From Fidelibacterota bacterium (lineage in GTDB: Bacteria; Fidelibacterota; UBA2242), in contig JAUSPJ010000274.1 of NCBI GenBank assembly GCA_030655795.1, positions 1 to 7,142 of the forward strand: a stretch of 7,142 bases of DNA. The letters are read 5' to 3'. Position numbers and translations under genes: made by a program. The notes beneath the pieces were generated by a model that ran no database searches, was not told where the DNA came from, and worked only from the letters and a program-made list of their open reading frames with translations. Shown here piece after piece: positions 6,222 to 7,142 of this stretch. How positions within the stretch are numbered: the stretch's first letter is position 1; every line of letters starts with the position of its first letter.

Positions 6222-7142
6222 TCAATACGTCCAATCCACCTCGGCCGTTTCCCAGCGCGCCCGGACATTTATCTTATCGGGATAACTGCGATAGGGTTCG
6301 GCCGGTATAAAAGGTTTTAGCTTACCCGGGTCCCATTTGCCGTTTCCATTCAAATCTTTCCATATTTCAAAACGGTACGCGCCCGGCAACAGGGAATCAA
6401 TAGTATATATCCCCGAACCGGGTACTGAAATTGTGACCGGGCAAGCGCCCTCTTTTTCCGGAATACAGGACAGTATCAGATTTTTCATTAAAGAGTCGGA
6501 AAGATGCACCTTGCCCGAAATGCTTCCAAAACTGTTGGCGTCAACCGTTGAAAACGACAGGGTAAACAGAGAGTCTTTAAATTGATTACCGGCCAGATCA
6601 CTCCAGTCAGAACAATCGAATGTTAAACGGTATTCCATTCCCGAAGCCAGTCTGGTTTTCGGTGACAGTACGATCGAATTGTCACCCTGCCAGATAAATG
6701 AATAATCTGTTGGAATACTGTCTTTACTCATAAACAGGATCGAACTGTCCGAAATCGTCTGCTTCAACGCCTCACTAAAAACGATCCGAATTTTCGCATT
6801 CAGGGAAATGTTCTTTGCATTATTTGAAGGCACGGTTGAGACTATTTCAGGTTTTAAAGTATCGACACCATCACTGTAAGAGAACATCGCCGTATTATTC
6901 AGTTTTAGCATTTCTCCCAGATCATCGTAAACGCTGTCAACCTTTATAGTATATTCTGAATTCGACACCATTTCGCGGGCTTTTAAAATCATGGTTTTGG
7001 GATCCGGGTGGCTTATCCAGAAAGATTGTATCTCAGCATCATTATCAATCTGAATATCGGCATTGACGTTTCGTTCGGTATCTAGTGGTCTTGAAAACAG
7101 CAGTTCGGTTTTATCGTCAGACATGCTGGCTTTCAGCAGGCG
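6222..7142 (-). CDS. Ig-like (SbsA/Big_5-type) surface protein, N-terminus cut
   Basis: Partial: the frame stays open to the right edge, six codons (RLLKAS) before the Met at 7124, so that Met is internal. Residues are counted from it. Residues 1-84 are the end of one Ig-like domain (LLFSRPLD...YTIKV). Residues 92-194 form a complete SbsA-type Ig-like domain, with PSNNAKNISLNAKIRIVFSE near its start and LSFSTVD at its end. Residues 200-300 form a C-terminal beta domain with ISGKV, YTIDSLLPGAYRFEI and DLNGNGKWDPG (258-268), which resembles calcium-binding DxNxNGxxD loops, then RARWETAEV at the end. Such proteins are usually exported or lipid-anchored in Bacteroidota and relatives; the signal peptide would lie outside the window. 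Its role is unknown: structural, adhesive or envelope-associated is inference. It is the most upstream visible gene of the cluster and overlaps nothing once dapF starts at 6220. Confidence 0.8.
   Translation of the reverse strand, partial: RLLKASMSDDKTELLFSRPLDTERNVNADIQIDNDAEIQSFWISHPDPKTMILKAREMVSNSEYTIKVDSVYDDLGEMLKLNNTAMFSYSDGVDTLKPEIVSTVPSNNAKNISLNAKIRIVFSEALKQTISDSSILFMSKDSIPTDYSFIWQGDNSIVLSPKTRLASGMEYRLTFDCSDWSDLAGNQFKDSLFTLSFSTVDANSFGSISGKVHLSDSLMKNLILSCIPEKEGACPVTISVPGSGIYTIDSLLPGAYRFEIWKDLNGNGKWDPGKLKPFIPAEPYRSYPDKINVRARWETAEVDWTY

Noticed and set aside
6221..6268. Longer dapF reading from the ATG at 6268
   Set aside because: The extra residues are basic, unlike DapF N-termini, and would overlap the upstream gene by 47 bp; MEIQFWKVEAAGNDF at 6220 fits the family.

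Overview
The window looks like a chromosomal segment from a bacterium of the FCB group (Bacteroidota, Calditrichota, Marinimicrobiota and relatives). Exact placement cannot be decided by reading. The hints are: most starts lack a Shine-Dalgarno sequence; a TAnnTTTG-type -10 box lies directly before the first operon; DapF carries the ERGVEDETLACGTG version of its second cysteine motif; and there is a secreted SbsA-type Ig-like protein plus a small conserved protein of a type I associate with these phyla. Base composition is moderate, and nothing is obviously foreign.

Layout from left to right. Bases 1-504 hold no gene I can support, but contain three short tandem duplications (two with a TCCGGT core) and two weak hairpins. 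A tRNA-Phe(GAA) gene on the minus strand follows, with a clear intrinsic terminator. A 99-bp divergent spacer then carries the tRNA promoter region and a promoter that probably gives a leaderless mRNA. That promoter drives a two-gene plus-strand operon: a membrane-embedded M28 family metallopeptidase and, 2 bp later, a membrane-anchored penicillin-acylase (Ntn-hydrolase) family protein. The right half is a tight minus-strand cluster, in transcription order: the 3' part of an Ig-like domain protein, dapF (diaminopimelate epimerase), manC (mannose-1-phosphate guanylyltransferase) and a 93-residue conserved protein. The two operons converge with only 5 bp between their stop codons.

How the genes fit together. 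DapF makes meso-diaminopimelate for peptidoglycan and lysine, ManC makes GDP-mannose for surface glycans, and the Ig-like protein is probably exported, so the minus-strand cluster has a cell-envelope flavour. The plus-strand pair is the most interesting part. The M28 enzyme keeps all its metal ligands but has two pairs of membrane segments, one of them inserted inside the catalytic domain. Its partner has the penicillin-acylase fold signatures but has Glu in place of the N-terminal nucleophile Ser and Arg in place of the catalytic Asn, and lacks the usual C-terminal region. It looks like a non-catalytic acylase homologue (pseudoenzyme) co-expressed with an intact membrane peptidase.
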